From: Pyricularia pennisetigena
Taxonomy: Eukaryota; Ascomycota; Sordariomycetes; Magnaporthales; Pyriculariaceae
Direction: 5' to 3'
Assembly: GCF_004337985.1 (NCBI RefSeq)
Contig: NC_043741.1
Span: 4,192,140 to 4,256,139, forward strand
DNA length: 64,000 nucleotides
Position 1 is the stretch's first letter, and each line of letters starts with the position of its first letter. The notes under the pieces were generated by a model. That model saw only the letters and a list, made by a program, of their open reading frames with translations, made no database searches and had not been told where the DNA came from. Made by a program: the position numbers and the translations under genes. Below are positions 10,911 through 22,574 of the stretch, one piece after another.

Positions 10911-13900
10911 ATGACATTGTTATCCCTCGTTTTGCTGGTGGGTGAAATATTCGAACTCCCCAGGTAAACAAAAGAACTACGATTAACAAGATCTGTTACA
11001 GGCATCGTTCAGCAATGCTGCAATCATTCCAAGAATGCCCCCGCCGGAAGTCTTGCCCGCCGGCTGGGATTATATGGGCTGCTACGTGTGCGTATGATCC
11101 TTGGGAGGACTCGCTGGTCGTAAAGGCAAAGCAGACCAACCCAGATAGCTTGACTAACAAATACTGCTTTTTGTTCAAATTCAGTGACGTTGGGCGTTCC
11201 CTAGGAGCTGCAGCCACATCATCAGGCTTAATGACGGCCGAGGCTTGTATAAACTTTTGCATCTCCAAAGGAATGCAGTTCGCAGGGACTGAGTACCACA
11301 ATGAATGCTGTGAGTTCATCCACTGAATCCCACGAGTCAGTTCGCACCAGGAGTTGTCCATATGTAGTGGTTCTGACCTGTTGTCGACCTTGCCATCTGA
11401 AAAATCTCAGACTGCGATAGTGCTTTGGCCTCGGCGGCCACCCTCGCCCCGGACTCTGAATGCAGTACCCCTTGCTCGGGAGATGCAACCCAGAGCTGCG
11501 GTGGACCGAATAGGTTGACCGTCTACCACAGCTCTCAGGCAGTGGGTCCACAGCCAAATCCTGGAGTCAACGGCTTTAACCATGTCGGCTGTTATACGCA
11601 AGTTCCTAGCTGCCTACTCTTGCCCTCGGGGAATCATAAAAATATGACACATGCTAACTTTTATGTCTTTTGATTGTTCTACAGCGAGGGCACCACTGCC
11701 CGCGCATTACCTGTGGGCGGAGGTGTACCCAGTGCCGAGGTGACAGCGGCTACGTGCACAGCTTCCTGCCTGGCTAAGGGTTTCAAGCTAGCCGGTGTTG
11801 AATATGGTGGAGAATGCTGTAAGTCATCAAGAGTGGTGGCCACAACTACTTGGCTGGCTTGGTAAACAAACAAAAGCATACATGCCGAGGACCTCAACTA
11901 ATGCTCAAACCGTGCAGACTGCGGCAACAGCCTTTCTGCTGGATCTGTACCCGCTGCAAGCGGTTGCAATACTCTCTGTAATGGCAACAGCAGTGAAATA
12001 TGCGGAGGTCCTAATAGGCTTAACCTATACAACTGGCACGAAAACGAGCTGCCGACGGCAAGTGTGCCACCTACTTCAAGCACCAGAACCTCGGCCTCGA
12101 CAGTTCCAGGCTCAACAACACCGCCACCACCCGTGGTTACTGACCTCCCAGAAGGGTTTGAGTATCATGGATGTTGGATTGACGGGCCCAATGGCCGAGC
12201 TTTGCCCGACTACCAGGCTCCGGACTCTCAGACTCTTACACAGGAATCGTGCGCTCGGATATGTAGTCAGCGCGGCTACACAATCTCTGGGACTGAGTAT
12301 TCTACCCAGTGCTTTTGTGCAAACGCAATATACAATGGAGGCTCCAAGACGACGGAAGCAGAATGCTCTATGGCCTGCAGCGGCAACCCATCGCAGAAGT
12401 GCGGCGCTGGCAACAGACTAACCATATTCTCGAGGGGCGAGCCGCAAGTGTTCCTCCCACCGGCACCACAGACGGGAGGTCTGGGCGGCTGGACGTACCA
12501 GGGGTGCTACCAAGACAACCTAAACGACAAGCGGACCTTCTTCTGGCAGCTGTCATTCCCCAACGTAATGACACCCAAGATGTGCTTGGATCGGTGTGCC
12601 AAGTACGGCTACATGGCGGCAGGTCTCGAGTATGGAAACGAGTGCTACTGCGGAGATCCCCAAAACGTCATTACGGCTGGGGTTGCTACGCCGAGACCCA
12701 GCGGCGAGTGCAATGTGCCGTGTGACGGCAACCGCACCGCGATTTGCGGAGGGGGCAGCAGGCTGACCACGTACTTCTGGACCGGCACCCCATTCTACTC
12801 GTGGACGTTCCCCCAAACCCCAGCTACTGCAGGCCGCTATGATTTTCTCATAATGGGCCAGACGATCGCGTTGATGACCCAGGAGTCCATAACGGGCAAA
12901 GTCACCTTCCTTTCCAAATGGGGCACTGGCCCAGGCAACGAGACGGGAGCGTACGAGCTTGACGTCTCGATGATCCCGACCGATCCCGCTGGGGCGTGGA
13001 GGACCCTCCATGTGAAGACGGACATCTTCTGCAGTGCTGGCGTGATCCTGCCAGACAGAGGAGCCCGTCAGCTCAACGTAGGAGGCTGGTCAGGCGAGTC
13101 GACCGAGGGCTTGAGACTGTACTGGCCTGATGGAGCACCCGGATCGCCTGGTGTGCGCGACTTCCAGGAGAATGTCCAGGAGCTGAGCCTGCAAAAGGGT
13201 CGGTGGTATCCTACCGCAATGGTCATGGCGAATGGCTCTGTGATGGTCATTGGTGGGCAGGTTGGTTCCAACGGCGCTGCTGTTCCTTCTATTGAGGTTT
13301 TGCCACACGCGCCGGGGAGTGCACCCCTTTATATGGATTGGCTTGATCGGACAAACCCAGACAACCTGTGAGAAACATTCCCCCCCACCATTTATTTCAT
13401 CCTAAGTTGAGGGGCAACTTACCAACTGATTCACAAACACAAACCCAGATATCCATTCGTCGCTGTCCTACCTGGAGGAGGGATCCTAGTAACTTACTAC
13501 AACGAGGCCCGCATTCTAGACGAGGTTACTTTCAATACGATCAAGCAACTCCCCAACATCCCGGGCGCAGTCAACAATGACCTCGCAGGCAGGACATATC
13601 CCCTCGAGGGAGCATCGGTGCTCCTGCCCCAGAAGGCGCCCTACACGGCGCCACTCGGCCTTCTCGTCTGTGGTGGCTCATCCAACGGGGCTGCTAACGC
13701 CCTGGACAACTGCGTCTCCATCTACCCTGAAGCCGCAAACCCCGAGTGGGTCATTGAGCGCATGCCATCCTTCCGTGTGATGCCCTGCATGGCACCTCTG
13801 CCCGACGGAACCTATTTCATCGGCAACGGCGCCCTTCACGGTGTCGCAGGCTTCGGCCTGGGTCTGGGGCCCAACCTGAACAGCCTGCTCTACGACCCCG

Positions 13901-14549
13901 AGAAGCCGGTTGGTTCGCGCATTACGGTTGCTGCCAACACGACAATTGCACGCATGTACCACTCGGAGGCCATCACGCTCCTCGACGGAAGAGTCTTGAT
14001 CAGTGGGTCTGACCCAGAAGATGGTGTAAACCCTCAGGAATACCGGATTGAGACGTACACGCCGCCTTACCTTCTCAGCGGCAAGCCTCGACCCTCCTTC
14101 ACAATAGTGAACAAGGACTGGGGCTACGGCGCCATTGTTGCCTTTTCGTTGGGAAATGCCCCGAGGAATGGTGCAATTACTGTTACACTATTGGGGGCCG
14201 TGTCCTCGACTCATGGTATGTATAAATGTTTTCTGTCTGTCCTTGCCATAAAAACAGGCACCCAGATCGTGCTGACAGAATACTTTTTTTTTTTTTTTTC
14301 CTTCTGTTTCTAGGCAACTCAATGGGCGCACGCACGCTAATGCCCGCCGTGACATGCACGGGCACCTCGTGTACGGTCCAGGCGCCACCAAATGCCCACG
14401 TGTGTCCGCCGGGTTGGTATCAGTTCTTTGTTCTGGACGGCGGTATTCCCGCCGTGGGTGTATATGTCAGGATTGGTGGCGACCCGGCCGGCCTTGGGAA
14501 CTGGCCTCCAGGTAACACGTTTACTAAGCCAGGTGTCGGACCTGTTTGA
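10911..14549 (+). CDS. secreted WSC-domain copper-radical (glyoxal) oxidase
   Basis: Predicted extracellular oxidase of the glyoxal/galactose oxidase class (CAZy AA5 type), which oxidises small aldehydes or alcohols and yields H2O2. Eight exons: 10911-10937, 11002-11087, 11185-11309, 11411-11597, 11685-11818, 11918-13367, 13449-14215, 14314-14549; 1003 residues. Signal peptide [15 protein letters not shown] is created by splicing the 27-nt first exon. Four WSC modules follow (about residues 29-127, 134-235, 275-365 and 383-485), each with the WxYxGCY...CGGxNRL cysteine pattern; WSC units bind glycans. The C-terminal 500 residues are the oxidase: Cys in TDIFCSAG, Tyr in GRWYPTA, Tyr-His in ARMYHSEA and His in SSTHG match the Cys-Tyr cofactor, axial Tyr and copper His ligands. 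Intron 4 has a GC donor (GCAAGT at 11598). A different last exon is possible (intron 14512-14593, stop at 14730). The natural substrate is unknown. Confidence 0.9.
11598..11684 (+). other. GC-AG intron in the WSC oxidase gene
   Basis: The donor reads TATAC|GCAAGT; the rest matches the strong consensus expected of GC-AG introns. The acceptor is TTCTACAG (11677-11684), with a canonical branch site GCTAAC near 11653-11658. Only this choice keeps phase and gives the WSC motif [12 protein letters not shown]. The nearest GT donor (11602) would need a GAG acceptor to keep frame. Confidence 0.8.
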
Positions 14550-14998
14550 TATTGACAGCCAGATGTTTTCTTTGCTCGTTTCCTCTTTGACAGGACAAGC
14601 TATTGCATTTCCTGACCCAAATACAAGCAACATGTTGCGTTTTGGATCTCGGGCTGAGCGTCTTATAATGGTGGGTTTTCAAGAAAATAGCTCCCCCGGG
14701 GGGTATTCATACATAATGCCGCAAGATTGAAAGATCTCGAGTCACATTACCGTACATCTAGATAGTTGTTGTTAATTCGTATACACCGTACACATCGGTA
14801 TCAATCACAAGGGAGAGAGCGAATCCCTGGCGCAATCGGGACAATTGCTTTGGCGGTGGTATAATATCCCAACAAAGAGAGGCATCTCTGTTCTCCCCCT
14901 TATAACATCCTTGCCCCCGGTGGTTACACAACCAAGATAGATCCTGTAAGTTTCAAGGGGAAAAAAACAACTATACAACAAGCTTTGCCATCCCTCTG

Positions 14999-15021
14999 AA
15001 AAAAAAAAAAAAAAAAAAAAA
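14999..15021. repeat. A23 homopolymer
   Basis: Run of 23 A about 450 bases downstream of the oxidase stop codon, followed 40 bases later by a shorter A run. Confidence 0.9.
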
Positions 15022-15510
15022 CAAGAGCCCTTGTCCTTGGATGGAATCTTCCGAAAAGAAAAAAAAAAGGATCAATTAGGCTCGACTAGTCTCGTCACAT
15101 CTCCCATCCTCCATCAGACCAAACACCCAACAAGGTCATGATTGGACGGTAAGTTTTTCTAGGCTTTGTCGATGGGGCCCCCTCTCTCGCCACATCCGAT
15201 GTATATTTCTGTTGTAACCCGCCTGTCCGGCGTGCAATTTATGCATGTAGCCGTGAGGATGGTTTGCACCAAATTCACGCCGGATGAGTTGTGCAAGGAG
15301 GCGGGGCGAACGGAGTCTTGATGAAGCACAAAAAGCTTCCCGCGCAGCACGCCGCTAATAAAACTGGACAAAAACGCCCAGGAATTGGGAGCTTTGGGTC
15401 GATATCATGCATTGTGATCAAAACAGCCCTCCCAGGCTCGTTATAATTTGATATCACAACACTCCACAGGACGAACGGCAGTTTTAGAAACATTTCAGTT
15501 CCGTTGAGGG

Positions 15511-15538
<28 letters not shown>
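15511..15538. repeat. A28 homopolymer
   Basis: Run of 28 A, about 275 bases beyond the RAD23 stop codon. Confidence 0.9.
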
Positions 15539-15541
<3 letters not shown>

Positions 15542-15814
15542 ACATGGCAGATAACTGCAAGGTCGTGTTTTTGAATGTCTCATTGCTGGCTGGTATGCAT
15601 CGCATCGAGTCGTCTGGTCACAGTGACAGAGTAGTCACTCATAAACCACCTCTGCCGGTTACATCCCAACCCCCAAACGCCACCAACCCCTAGAAGAAAA
15701 ACCAAAACATCGAGTCATCCTCGGTCCGCCTATTATGCTGAGCGGTGAGGTTTGGGTTGCGGGTTATTTAGTAAGCAACAGGCACAAAATTTGGGCTTGC
15801 GAGCAGCGTCTTGT

Positions 15815-17703
15815 CTACTGAGGAAGATCGTCATCGTCGGGCTGGTCGAAGAGGAAGTTGGCGGCAAGCTCCTCGTTCTTGTCGCATGCAAAATAGGCTT
15901 GAATCGCTTGTTCGCGGCCGAATCCCAGACGGCAAAGCTGGAGATTTAGAGTCGAGGTTAGCAGAAATTACATCTCGTAGGCCATGCAAGACCTGCTCGT
16001 GTGGCATCGGGTTACTTACCCTCTCAATAGCATCACGCTCCTCCTCGGTGACTGAGATTGCTTGGGCGCCAGGCGGCAGCGGTGCATCCTCATCTGCATC
16101 CTCGCCCAGTAGAGCGAGAAACTGATCTGGGTTCGCTGCAATGAGTTGCGCAAGCTGGGGGTTGCCAGCGCCCAATTGTTGCAGGATAGGCTCGAGCATC
16201 TGCGGTTGCTGCTGGACAACCTGGCGGAGCTGCTGGAATTGTGTGTTGTTCCGGAGGAAGTCTAGGTTGCCCAGCGACTGGCCACCAGCACCTGCTCCGG
16301 CCGCGGCTGCCACGGCGGCCGCAGCCGCCGCAGCGTTGCCTGCACTGCCCCCACTGCCTGCGCGACTCGCCCCGCTCCCTGCGCCCCCACGGCTGGCTTG
16401 TGCTGCGAGATCGAACAAGTTGACACCACCGTCATCGCCATCGCCTGATGTAGCGGGTGCGCCGGCACCAGCGGCAGGGGCAGGCGATTGTCCGGCAGCA
16501 CGAGCCGCAGGGGGTTGGGTTGCTTGACGCAGGTTCTCAGGAATGCCCTGTAACAATCACATGTAAGTGCTCTAGTTTCCTCACAGACAACCAAAGAACT
16601 TTTGAGAGTGGACTGTAGCCTCCAGATAGACACCTACGTTCAAAAGATACTCCACAGCTCGGTCGGGGTTGAAATAGGCGGCGCGCATGGCAGCATCGAT
16701 CTGGGTGCGCTCGAATCCCATTGCCTCCATGTTGGCGATGGCTTCATCACGCGCGGCGCCGGTGCTGAGCATGTTGGGGTCGTTAAAGTTGGCACCACCC
16801 TGAGCTTCTCCGGCTCTTTGCGGAGTCGGTGTAGCGGGCACCGCTGGCTCCGAGCTGCTCGTCTGGGCAGGGGCCGGAGGCGCGGCCGGCGTGGCTGCCG
16901 GGGCCGCAGCTGGCGTCGCGGGAGAGGCATTGGAGGATGCGGCGGCGGTAGATGCAGGAGCAGCTTTCGGCTGTAGCAGATGACAAGGTCAGCAATATTT
17001 CGACGCGAATCGGCGTAAACATTGTGTATAAACGGGGGTGTGCAAAGCTGCACGCTCATCTTACCTTGTTGACCACGCAGACAACGAATCCCTTCTCTTC
17101 AATCTTATACGACTCGACCGTATCCTCATCCTTGAGAATTTTGCCTAGAGTAATTATCAGCCTACTGTATCCGAAGAGACCGTATATGCAGGCGCCTGTG
17201 TGGAAGCCGGATCAGCAGCTGGGCTCACCTGAGTAGATCAGCTTCTGGAGCTTGGGATCCCATCCTCGCTCCTCCGAAATCTTTTGCTTGACTGCTGAGA
17301 TCTGAAAAGCGATAAAAGTCAGCCGCTAATGGTCCATGGCCGAACGAAGTCGGACTGATGCTCGCGTTGGGGACAGAAAGCGCCGCCTTTTGGTCCGGGC
17401 ATCAGTGGGCGGTGGGCGGGGCTTCGGTTTCGCATACCAGGTCGGTCGGTTCGACGTCGATGACGAACTTTTGCTGTTTGAGGTCCTAGAATTCGCACGA
17501 GGCAGCAGTCAGCGACAATGCCAACCGGGCAGATGGAAAAATGATCTGGTAAAAATCCAAAAAAAAAAAAAGTTCCAAAGTGCGCAAGACAGCGGTTGCT
17601 GCTCGATTTGTGGTGGTGATCGGTACAGGCGCCCAACCCCGGCATCTCGGTGCCGTGGGGGAGGTCTCGTTGGCACTATCCTTACCTTGAAAGTGACCTT
17701 CAT
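15815..17703 (-). CDS. RAD23: UV excision repair protein RAD23
   Basis: RAD23 stabilises the damage sensor Rad4/XPC in nucleotide excision repair and shuttles ubiquitylated proteins to the proteasome. Seven exons on the minus strand, in order: 17686-17703, 17438-17485, 17229-17301, 17065-17144, 16638-16970, 16020-16547, 15815-15937; 400 residues, the usual length. Residues 1-76 form the ubiquitin-like domain (MKVTFK+[16 protein letters not shown], then [19 protein letters not shown]). An Ala/Pro linker leads to UBA1 at about 145-186 ([20 protein letters not shown]). An Ala/Gly-rich low-complexity stretch leads to the XPC-binding domain near 276-335 ([20 protein letters not shown]), and UBA2 ends the protein ([20 protein letters not shown]...[12 protein letters not shown]). 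The first exon encodes only six residues. A T31 run lies about 120 bases upstream of the start. Confidence 0.95.
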
Positions 17704-17820
17704 GACGGGCAACTTCTTAGCAGCGTTACGTGCTGCGAGACGGTAATTGCGGTTAGGTCGGGTGCTGCTGCTTGATAAATCTTGAGAAAAACGCGCAAAA
17801 GACTGTTACTTTTTTTTGGT

Positions 17821-17821
<1 letters not shown>

Positions 17822-17852
<31 letters not shown>
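17822..17852. repeat. T31 homopolymer upstream of RAD23
   Basis: Poly(dA:dT) run 119 bases upstream of the RAD23 start codon, preceded by a shorter T run. Such tracts exclude nucleosomes in fungal promoters; a promoter role here is inferred from position alone. Confidence 0.85.
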
Positions 17853-17854
<2 letters not shown>

Positions 17855-18263
17855 GCCGAGCTGGGTTGAAAGTGTTGCTTGGTGGCGGCCTCTGTCAAGT
17901 CAATCAATCAGTCGGTAGGCAACGAACTTTCACTGCCAAAGCTCGTCAAAGAGGCGAAAAGATGGGGGTGTGTGCGGTGCGTGTGTGATCAGTGTGGGTC
18001 CTCCTAGACGTCAGAATAATTATGACTGGATGACGGAGAGGGGAGAGCTTAGACCCTTCCCGGACCTGCAGTGACGCGACAGCTTTGGGAGCCTGCGGCC
18101 GTGGAGTGGATCTCACTCAGCTAAGTACCATACCTATTTTCCAGCATCGACAAGATACAGATAGCTGCCGCGAAGCTCCATTTGTCCCGTCCGTGCTGGC
18201 CGCTTTGGACTATGCTAGCCTGAGATAAGGTAATTAGTCCAATGCTTTGGCATGCTTAAAGTA

Positions 18264-18286
18264 TTACCTACCTTACCTAGGTAAGG
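18264..18286. repeat. palindromic TACCTTACCTAGGTAAGG element
   Basis: The core CCTTACCTAGGTAAGG is a perfect 16-bp inverted repeat with no spacer, extended leftwards by a second TACCTACC copy. Related words occur at about ten other intergenic sites in the window. Confidence 0.7.
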
Positions 18287-18850
18287 GCTCCTTGGGAGAA
18301 GCAAGTCAGACACATCACAGAGACAGTCTGAAACCTAAATAGGTAGTTAAAAACTGAGTGAGAACTATCGAACAACACACACATTTCGCGATCGATTGTC
18401 GATCATTTTTACATCAGACTAAACGTATCTTTTGTTGTAAACAGCTGCAAGTACCACGTTTGTTCTAATCACGTGGAGAAATATCAACTGTGACACGAAA
18501 GCAGAGTCTTTTGATCGGACAAGGCCGCTAGAATTCAGAATAACCATCCGCTTAAATACAAAAGGTAAAAAGCCTCAACCTGTAACCAACGAGGACAACA
18601 GGCTTCGAAAAAAAAAAAAAAAAAAGATATGAAATATGATAATAATACTAATAATAAAAGAAATAAAGCCATGTCGGTCCCGTAGAGGTTTTAGCAACCC
18701 GACATAAAATGCCTAACCCATCCATGGCGCCTTTCTATTCCCTGGCCAATAAATATGTAGCCATTTTTTTTTCCTTAATCGACAAAAGAAAAGGGGTATA
18801 AATAATTCTCCCTATACACCCAGAAAAAGTCATGTGTAGATCGTAAAACG

Positions 18851-20338
18851 TCATGGTTGCCGAGTAGGCATGTCCTCACCCTCCTCATCTTTGCCCCTGC
18901 TTTGTGTCCTCCTACTGCTAGCCCTCCTGCTGTTGTAGCCGTAAAGTGAGGTCCTGGCTCCAGCCGTCATGATCCAATCGGGGATTGGCGGCGTCAACTT
19001 TCCATCTTCCGCTTCTGGTGAGCTTGGCTGGGATGTTTTGTCATCCTCTGCCTGCTCCTCTTCATCCTCTTCATCTTCCTCACGAAGGGAGTCTCGCTGC
19101 ATTGCGCGAGAAAACTCCTCAAAGCTGCCATGTTGACTAAGAGGACTTGGTACTTGGGGCAAGCTGCCGCTGCGCATCCTCCGGATTCCCTGGACACTGG
19201 GCGCCACGAGCTGTCCGGCGTTTGGTGCCGCAGTAACGACAGTACCGGGCTTGGCGATCGGAGGAGGTGTCGGCGAATCGGAGCGGAATAGAGGGTGAAT
19301 ATGCGACTCGCTAGCGTTGAAGTGTTGTGTGAGTCCTGCGGACAGCCGGCCATGCTCTGACATGGGGCTGAAGCTGCGGGCCCTGCGAGGGCGGCGTGGA
19401 GGCTCCAGGTCTGCTGGGGTACCAGGACTTGAACTCCGGCTTATGGTGGGGCTCGCGGGTATGGTCTCGAGGAAGTGGCCACCTTTGATGCTGCCTGTGG
19501 TTTGCAGCGACAGATGACGATTCTGTTGGTCGACTACCGATATGTCCCAGGTGTCGAAGGAGTCTTCGTTGGTACCCGACCTGTCCTTGATCGCATGCAA
19601 GTCGAGTGACTCCGGGCGGCGACTCGATCGTTGGCTGCTGGACAGCAGTCGTGTCCTAGAGGTGGTTGGCCTAACAGCATGCGACAAAGACGAGCGAATT
19701 GAGCACATTGTTTCGGCAGTAGAGCGGCCGCCGCTCGATCCAGGAGGGGTCCTGGAGCTGACGGAGCCGCCTCGCACCCGGGAAGGAGCTGGGCTGGTCT
19801 GACTGTAAGGAATTGACTTGACCTGGGCCATGGCTGATCGACGACCACCAGCTTCAACGTCGGAACCGTATGTGATGCCGTAAACCTTAACAACGAAAAA
19901 ATGCACTATGAGAAACACGAACTGTGCTATGAAAGTGATTCCAAGGACGACTGAGCTGCCAATCACCAACGACTTGGGATCGGATCCGAGAATACCGGTT
20001 GACAGAAAGGAGGTTGCGTTCCGAAGGCTCGTCATTGTCACCGCTGACACTGCTGCCGAGACCGTGACCAGCGTTGCAACGATACCAAACCACAAGAGGT
20101 TGTGTGCCTCGAATGGATCCTTACTCCTGACGTGAATGTAGAGTGAAGAAAGCCAACAGACAACTAAAAGAACACAAGCCTCAAATACCGACGCTACTAT
20201 TGAGGTAGCCGTGACTGGCGTCGGCATGGACAGGCTTGACGTTGACTGAGCAATAATGATGTGAACGACCAGCAGAGCGGTCGTCGCCACCACGGCAACA
20301 ACGCCCAGCGCTGCGGGTACAGCTCGAGGTAGAGCCAT
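18851..20338 (-). CDS. four-helix membrane protein with long disordered tail, unknown function
   Basis: Single exon, 495 residues; no family recognised. Four hydrophobic helices fill the first 155 residues (about 6-30, 45-68, 80-103 and 124-152), with no cleavable signal, separated by short loops such as SLYIHVRSKDPFEAHN after helix 2 and a region with one NAT glycosylation sequon between helices 3 and 4. The remaining 340 residues are Ser/Pro/Arg-rich and disordered, with many possible phosphorylation sites, an acidic run (REEDEEDEEEQAEDDK) near 435 and a basic Arg/Ser-rich end. The layout resembles small fungal tetraspan proteins with cytosolic regulatory tails, but I see no claudin, MARVEL or tetraspanin signature motif. 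It looks like a real gene because of its length, stop-free frame and clean domain division. Confidence 0.75.
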   Translation of the reverse strand: MALPRAVPAALGVVAVVATTALLVVHIIIAQSTSSLSMPTPVTATSIVASVFEACVLLVVCWLSSLYIHVRSKDPFEAHNLLWFGIVATLVTVSAAVSAVTMTSLRNATSFLSTGILGSDPKSLVIGSSVVLGITFIAQFVFLIVHFFVVKVYGITYGSDVEAGGRRSAMAQVKSIPYSQTSPAPSRVRGGSVSSRTPPGSSGGRSTAETMCSIRSSLSHAVRPTTSRTRLLSSSQRSSRRPESLDLHAIKDRSGTNEDSFDTWDISVVDQQNRHLSLQTTGSIKGGHFLETIPASPTISRSSSPGTPADLEPPRRPRRARSFSPMSEHGRLSAGLTQHFNASESHIHPLFRSDSPTPPPIAKPGTVVTAAPNAGQLVAPSVQGIRRMRSGSLPQVPSPLSQHGSFEEFSRAMQRDSLREEDEEDEEEQAEDDKTSQPSSPEAEDGKLTPPIPDWIMTAGARTSLYGYNSRRASSRRTQSRGKDEEGEDMPTRQP

Positions 20339-22548
20339 TGCTGAGATGATTGGTGAGAGTAACTTGAAATGCGAGAAATTTGCTTGGGAAGAGACGGAAA
20401 GCCTTGATAAGGCCGACCATCCACGACGTAGTCAACTCCAGACTGCGATTTCAAGGCTTGCCCTGCTTGACTGACGTCCGATAGTCAAGTTGGATAGAAA
20501 AATTTGATGATAACAACACCGATCGCGGCAAGCACGGGAGCACCGCGTTGACAAAACACTCAAAGACTGTCAACCTTCCGGGCAAGTTGGATTAACCAGC
20601 TGGTTCAGGAGGTCGCAGAACAAAGTCGGAGATCCGTGGATCAATTGGTGGTCGAAAGATGACGGGAAGCTGCAACGAAAGACGTCGAGAGTTGGAATAT
20701 GCGACGCACAGGTTGATGGCCGTTTTCATAGGGATGAGGTGTCGACAGGATCACGAGTGCAGGGAAGTCGGTAGCAAGGCAATTTTGTTCGGCGCGTGCA
20801 AGTCAAGCTAGGTGTTTGAAACGAAATGCAGGTAACGAGTGGAAGCCGTCGAGCCGATGGCAAATCACAAGAATGTGTGCTCAGTGACGGAATATGCGCG
20901 AGTGTTGACTGAGCTTGGCCGCAAGATCGGGCCTGGGGAAGGTAGGTGGATCTTCTCCTGGTTTATATCCCGGCGGGCAGGTTGGATTAAGGCAAGGATA
21001 TAAGTTCCCGATATACGGATCCCAAGGATGGCGCAGCTTCAACCAACCACAAAGCACAGAGTTAGTGGCTCGAAATCTGCTCTGTAAGTGCCGGTTGATG
21101 GGTGTCAATGGGGTAGGACTAGATGTATAGTCGCTGTGTTGTCGAAAGCCCGAACGAGGGGGGTGAGGAAGGAGGGATTTTTAGACGCGTCGCGTGCGTG
21201 GGTAGATTCGGAGATGATGCTTGGCAACCCCCCGTCCCAAGGTTTGTGTGTTCTTTTTCTTTTCGTTTATTTTTTTCTTTTTTTTTTTCTGTTGCGATCG
21301 AATCGGGTTCGAATTGGCCGAAAGTCTTGTTTGTTATGTGAGTGTCTTCTGCCTTGGTTGGGCGAAACAACCCCTGTCGGTCCTTTCCACAAGCAGGGGT
21401 TGGTAACAGGTTGGTTCGGGATGCACGATCCTCGCGCCCAGAATTGTACGCAGCACAACAGAATGTCTTTTCTGTCTTGGCGGATCAACCCTCGAGCCTC
21501 GCCCGACAGTGAAAGACAAGAGACAAGGAAGAGGAGGAGAGGGTAAAAAAAAAATAGAAAATAAGAAAGAAGTTAGCGCACAACCACCAATATCGATCCT
21601 TGCGACAGGGCTGGATGTTGATCAAGCCACAATGTGTCTCGAGGACTCCGATTTGTTTAGGCTTCATAACATATACTATGTCAGCAAACTGGGACAACTT
21701 GATTGGCCGTGGGCGCAAATTACCTGGTGTTCACCTTTCCTATCCCTGACGGGCGTCGTCTGGTAGCTGAGGTTCGCCGATCGGGTTCCAATGGACTGGC
21801 TGAGAACTGGGTAGGTAGTTGACAGGCAGATATGAGGCAGAAAAGACTGGCTATCGGTATACCACACCAGGCGAATCCAGGCGCAGGCACTGGAGAATAG
21901 ACGGAAAGAACTGGATTCAACGAAGTGAACAACCAAAGGAATGACGACGGCGGCAGCAGCAACAACGACAGCGGTAGGCCGAGAGAGAAGAGGGGGAGAG
22001 CTTCACAGCAGATGCAAAGGCGGGAGGCGGGCCGGGAAATACACAAAATTATGGGCATCTCCATCCCTTGCAGCGCCTGCACTTTTTTCCATGGCGACCC
22101 GGCGACCAGAAAAAATATCCATTTTTGCTTCCCGGTCCTACTGTGCAATGTAAAAGGCCTCTCCTTGTACCGCCGAATCCGGGAATTGACAGGGAGAGCT
22201 CCAGATTCGCAAGGTCCCAGGGCGACCCCATTTCTGCCTCCACTGGGGAGGGGCCAAGGCCCAGGCCACACCCCAGGCACTCCGTCCGGGACAGGAAAGA
22301 ATAAACCGGAGCCCGCATGGATATCGCACTGTCTACAATTATATTGTACTGTCATAGAAATGGCCGGTAGCAGCGCAGGAAAGAACGAACGCATGCGCCC
22401 CGCTCGGTTCTTCCCTGGTTGGGTTACATCGTCAAGGCTCAGCACAAACTCCTGAGCCTGCAGCAAATTGACAAGACAAGGGTAACAGCGTAGCAGCTGC
22501 CAGGTTCTTGAGGAGCAAAAGGAACTTCTGGACGGACTTGGCCGTAGG

Positions 22549-22574
22549 TTTTTTTTTTTTTTTTTTTTTTTTTT
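22549..22574. repeat. T26 homopolymer
   Basis: Run of 26 T in the 6.5-kb gene-poor region. Confidence 0.9.

Larger units (their letters stand above)
14550..15814. other. convergent intergenic region, WSC oxidase / RAD23
   Basis: Separates two converging genes. Holds a possible alternative last exon of the oxidase (14594-14730), A23 at 14999-15021 and A28 at 15511-15538. No independent gene is supported. Confidence 0.6.
17704..18850. other. intergenic region, RAD23 promoter and 3' flank of membrane-protein gene
   Basis: Holds T31 at 17822-17852, the palindromic stretch TTACCTACCTTACCTAGGTA at 18264-18283 (continuing to AAGG), and A18 at 18608-18625 in the 3' flank of the minus-strand membrane protein. 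No gene seen. Confidence 0.6.
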
